NCBI RefSeq assembly: GCF_002027545.1
Contig: NZ_MXAN01000053.1
Span: 1 to 24,397 of the forward strand
Direction of reading: 5' to 3'
DNA length: 24,397 bases
From: Moraxella lacunata
GTDB taxonomy: Bacteria; Pseudomonadota; Gammaproteobacteria; Pseudomonadales; Moraxellaceae
Shown here piece after piece: positions 21,401 to 24,397 of this stretch. Below the pieces are notes generated by a model. It saw only the letters and a list, made by a program, of their open reading frames with translations. It did no database searches and had not been told where the DNA came from. Position 1 is the first letter of the stretch. Every line of letters starts with the position of its first letter. The position numbers and the translations under genes were made by a program.

Positions 21401-23124
21401 CACCAGTCGTCCCTGCTTTCTATGTTATCCAAAAATTCACCAAATTTGACTTGGGCGTGGCGGATTTTGTCGGTGTCTTGGCTGTCAAGCACGCTCTCAA
21501 ACCATGCGATGAGTCGCCCCACTTCGTCCCTGTCATGTCCTAGCCGTTGAGAGTACAAGCGTTCGGATCGTGCGATGAGCGTGCGACTTTCTAGCGTGTC
21601 TCGTGGGTGGATTTTTAGGGCGGAAAGTTTGTCTTTAGACGCTTTTAGCTCGGTGTCGGTTAGGCGTTTTGCCCCATTTTCTATCACAAGATTGTGCTGA
21701 TTGCCCCCTGCGTCTATGTCCACTTCCAAAAGCCCGTTCACGTCATAAGAAAAACGCACGTCTATGGATAGCTCGGTGGTTTTGCCTTTGTAGGCGTGGG
21801 GGACTTTGACGGTGATTTCGCCCAGTTTGATATTATCCTTGACCAGCCGAGCTTCGCCTTGATAAATGCCAAATCGCACTTCGGTTTGGTTATTATAAAC
21901 AGGGCTAAAATTTTGCACACGACTGGTAGGAATGACCGTATTTCGCTCAATGATAGGGGCAAAAATGCCGTCCCGTCTCTCGGTTTCACTTATCTGCATA
22001 CTGGTCTGCACCCCAAGCGAATAGGGCGATACGTCTGTCAGAACCAGCTCATCTAAGGCAGAATCTTCGGCGATAAGTCCCGCCTGAATGCTCGCCCCAA
22101 TGCCAATGGCTTCATCAGGATTTAGGCTTGCGGTGGGAAAACGCCCAAGCAGACGGGCAATCATCTTTTTAAACATGGGCATACGAGTAGAACCGCCAAC
22201 TAACACAATGGCGTCCAAATCTCGCACTTTTAGCCCTGCATCTCGCACCGTGCGTTCTATGGGGGCGGTGATTTTGGCAAATAGGGACTGGCAGAGTGTC
22301 TCAAACTCATCGTCATTTAGTGTATAATTGTACTCTTTTTCATCAAGCGTTAGACGAATCTCGGTGTTATTTTGGGTGGATAAGGTGCGTTTGGCAGACT
22401 CACAAGCATCGTACAGCAGAGCGTAATGACGTTGTCAAAAGTCGGCAGGCGTGCCTTGTTTTTCGTGATGAGCGATAAAATCTTTGATGATGATGTCGGT
22501 AAAATCTTCTCCGCCCAACAGGTTATCCCCTGCGGACGCTTTGACTTCCATGACCCCTGCAAACAGTTCAAGCAAGGTAACGTCAAACGTCCCTCCGCCC
22601 AAATCCAGTACCAAAAATTTGCGTTCATCATCGTCATCATACTCATGCAAGCCATACGCCATAGCGGCGGCGGTCGGCTCGTTGATGAGACGGACGACAT
22701 TTAGCCCTGCAAGTGTTGCTGATGTTTTGGTGGCTTCTCGTTGGTGGTCGTTAAAGTAGGCAGGCACCGTAATGACCACGTCCGTAACGTCATACCCCAG
22801 ATGTGTTTGTGCGTCTTGTTTGAGTGATTTTAGGATAAGTGCCGACAGCTCTTCGGGGCTAAACTTTTGGCTGTGCTTGCCTGTGGTGAGCGTGTAGGTT
22901 TTTTGGCTTCCCATAAAGCGTTTAAAGGTGCTGGCGGTGGCGGTCGGGTGGCTAATCAAGCGTTCTTTGGCAGGTTCGCCAACCAAAATCCGCCCGTCAT
23001 CGTCCACGCTCACCACAGACGGCGTTAGCACCTTGCCAAGTGCGTTTGGGATAAGTGTGGGTTTGCCGTCTTTAAAATAACTGATGAGGCTGTTGGTCGT
23101 CCCCAAATCAATGCCGACTATCAT
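21400..23124 (-). pseudogene. hscC: HscC-type Hsp70 chaperone interrupted by in-frame TGA
   Basis: The 575-codon frame encodes a DnaK-like ATPase of the size of HscC (556 in E. coli), shorter than DnaK. Motifs are GIDLGTTNS (residues 4-12), VPAYFNDHQREATK, INEPTAAAMAYG, DLGGGTFDV (174-182), and after the break VLVGGSTRMP (about 307-316), DEAIGIGA, and a shortened substrate domain. Codon 230 is TGA (22435-22437), after GTPADF. The same frame then continues without another stop for 344 codons (QRHYALLYDACESAKRTLS), so this is a single substitution and not a frameshift. The 229-residue product ends in the middle of the ATPase domain and should be inactive. The stop could have arisen from TGG or CGA. 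AGGAT precedes the ATG. Sequencing error, readthrough and recent inactivation are all possible. Confidence 0.82.
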
Positions 23125-23214
23125 AATAATCCTATTTTTAAAATGAAAATAAGAATTATAACAGATTTTGGCGGTAAAATGGGTTATTTTAAAAGCTTAA
23201 ATCATGTGCCAAAA

Positions 23215-23793
23215 TTATACCGTCAAATAAATCACTGTCCAAAATATACCCAAGACAGCACAGGTGATAAGTAAATTTTTGGCTAATTTTTTATGATAAA
23301 TCATCATCGCTTGTTTGTTTTTTCTGATTTGAAAAATGCTAAATAAATATTTTAAAAATCCCATCACAAAAAACGCCCCAATCATACCGACAAATATATG
23401 TCCAAGATGATAGGTTTTAAAAGATATGGGTATAATTTTATTGCCCTTAATCTGATATTCAGAATGGCTCATATACATAGCACTTTCATTGATAAACAGA
23501 TAGTTGCCATTATCCAACTGTTTTAAACAATCTTCTATGCAGTCCTTGTCAGGTATGGTTAATGGCAGTTTGGGATTGGTTTGATATTCTTGCCACGTTT
23601 GACGATAATAGCCATTATCGGTATCTGTACCAATTATCATAAATCCATCATTGGGCGTATCATTGAGCTGATAACGCTCTGTGTTTAATTCGCTGATACC
23701 ATGAGATATTACACCTGCTAAAACAAACCATAGGATAATTAACCCTATGGTTTTGATAGTGGCATAAAGGAATAATAAAAAGGCTTTTAACAT
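23215..23793 (-). CDS. Small membrane protein of unknown function
   Basis: I do not recognise this 192-residue protein. It has an N-terminal membrane segment (about 8-30), a polar region of about 100 residues with two cysteines in KDCIEDCLKQL, and two C-terminal membrane segments (about 133-150 and 172-190). The polar region probably faces the periplasm. The ATG immediately follows the stop of the zinc-ribbon gene (TAA then ATG with no gap), so the two are translationally coupled. hscC starts about 90 bp after its stop. A short fossil of the same C-terminus lies beyond the J-domain gene. The base composition is AT-rich. A role with the HscC/J-protein pair is inference from position only. Confidence 0.6.
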   Translation of the reverse strand: MLKAFLLFLYATIKTIGLIILWFVLAGVISHGISELNTERYQLNDTPNDGFMIIGTDTDNGYYRQTWQEYQTNPKLPLTIPDKDCIEDCLKQLDNGNYLFINESAMYMSHSEYQIKGNKIIPISFKTYHLGHIFVGMIGAFFVMGFLKYLFSIFQIRKNKQAMMIYHKKLAKNLLITCAVLGIFWTVIYLTV

Positions 23794-24150
23794 TTAATCA
23801 TAATCCGTCAAATAAACGTCATCAATTTCCACATCAACGCCTTGACATGGATTGCCGTTGTCGTCCCATAATGGCGTATGACAGCTATCGCACTCTTCAT
23901 TATCGGGCGTGGTTCCATCAAATGCCAGTTCCCAAACATTCATATTATTACAATTTGGGCAATAAATGGTATAAATTTTGGCGTTGGGTTTATTGGTTAG
24001 TTCATAAAATCGCCAAAAATCGGATTTAAGTTTGGTTAAATTCTTGCTATGCTTTTTGGCAGTGATAAATAATAAATAGCTATCAGAATGGCTTTCTAAT
24101 AATAAAATATTCGCTGATTTTTTGATTTGTTTATTAAAATCAGACAGCAT
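23794..24150 (-). CDS. Small zinc-ribbon protein of unknown function
   Basis: This 118-residue cytosolic protein has two CxxC pairs in the form of a zinc ribbon: CPNCNN and, about 20 residues later, CDSCHTPLW. The first 60 residues are charged with no known motif, and the tail is acidic (GVDVEIDDVYLTDYD). No family is recognised. ATG at 24150 is preferred. A TTG at 24177 would add nine residues (starting with Gly-Gly-Cys) and would place a run of seven G inside the reading frame. Its stop abuts the start of the next membrane protein gene. It is the first gene of a - strand set leading to hscC and the J-domain protein. Confidence 0.6.
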   Translation of the reverse strand: MLSDFNKQIKKSANILLLESHSDSYLLFITAKKHSKNLTKLKSDFWRFYELTNKPNAKIYTIYCPNCNNMNVWELAFDGTTPDNEECDSCHTPLWDDNGNPCQGVDVEIDDVYLTDYD

Positions 24151-24397
24151 AAATTCTATAAAGTTACACCCCCCCAAACCCCAAATATGCTACAATACCC
24201 TAACACTCATTAAATAAAGACTCTAAATACACCTAACAAACTTAATATTTGCCACAGGCTTTGTAGGGACTGGCTCCGCACGTCCTTTGATAACATGCCA
24301 ATTTTTATAGGCGTGCACAGCACGCCCCTACACCCAAACTTCATTATGTTTGTGGTAATTTTAAAGTTTCTCGGGTGTACCATGACCTACTCCCTAG
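24151..24397. other. Upstream region of the zinc-ribbon gene, with repeat copy B
   Basis: There is no gene of usable length. The region holds a run of seven C (24169-24175), an extended -10 box on + (TGCTACAAT, TACAAT at 24191-24196) that would drive a transcript leaving the window to the right, and the dispersed repeat at 24241-24369. An ATG at 24382 opens five codons before the window ends and cannot be judged. Confidence 0.4.
24241..24369 (-). repeat. Dispersed repeat copy B (~129 bp), inverted relative to copy A
   Basis: Read on -, this matches 16320-16444 from AAACTTTAAAATTACCACAA through TTTGGGTGTAGGGGCGTGCTG to AAATATTAAG. The core is a perfect hairpin, GGCGTGC (24310-24316) with GCACGCC (24320-24326). 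A second, imperfect GGAC/GTCC hairpin lies near 24266-24284. Copy B keeps the inner part better than copy C after folD. Confidence 0.65.

Noticed and set aside
22435..22437. TGA in hscC read as selenocysteine
   Set aside because: Hsp70 proteins have no selenocysteine at this place and no stem-loop of the right kind was seen directly after the codon; a nonsense mutation is simpler.
24382..24397. Start of a further + strand gene (MTYSL)
   Set aside because: Only five codons are in the window and no clear ribosome binding site is present, so it cannot be supported.
1..24397. CRISPR array, tRNA or rRNA genes, prophage genes
   Set aside because: No regularly spaced direct repeats, no cloverleaf-like sequence and no phage structural or integrase genes were seen on either strand.

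Overview
The window looks like a chromosomal segment of a gammaproteobacterium of the family Moraxellaceae, most likely a Moraxella. This is an inference from gene content, moderate and patchy G+C, and AT-rich intergenic DNA full of short palindromic repeats. No rRNA, tRNA or CRISPR array was recognised, and no intact transposase. Genes run on + from 89 to 10523, on - for rlpA and rodA (10690-13080), on + again from lemA to gloB (13298-19446), and on - for the chaperone locus (19514-24150).

1-660 holds a DinJ/YafQ toxin-antitoxin pair whose toxin reading frame is cut by an in-frame TAG. 812-4656 is a molybdopterin cluster in the order moaA, moaB, mobA, moaC, moaD, moaE. It covers cyclisation of GTP (MoaA, MoaC), dithiolene formation (MoaD/MoaE), adenylylation (MoaB/Mog family) and nucleotide attachment (MobA). 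No moeA or second mog gene is in the window. 4772-6822 is a probable rnz-dusB unit for tRNA 3' processing and dihydrouridine modification, behind an operator-like inverted repeat. Next come clpA (no adjacent clpS) and folD.

The clpA-folD-rlpA segment is bracketed by two inverted copies of a MITE-like element (6886-7146 and 11388-11590). rlpA and rodA are both cell-wall genes on the - strand. rodA diverges from lemA and its M48 membrane metalloprotease partner across an intergenic region with a perfect palindrome sharing its half-site with the rnz operator. A HolD-like gene, serC and gloB follow.

The right end on - reads: zinc-ribbon protein, small membrane protein, HscC-type Hsp70, J-domain membrane protein. 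The layout resembles the hscC-djlB/djlC grouping of Escherichia coli, with two unrecognised small genes added upstream. The Hsp70 reading frame is interrupted by one in-frame TGA and is otherwise intact. A second pair of inverted repeats of about 125-130 bp (16320-16444 and 24241-24369) brackets the block from the HolD-like gene to the chaperone locus.

The points most worth a second look are the two single-stop genes, the two inverted repeat pairs, the shared TTTTGATAAA operator-like motif, and the chaperone locus with a fossil 3' end of a paralogue of its membrane gene downstream. All assignments come from reading motifs by eye; no database search was possible.
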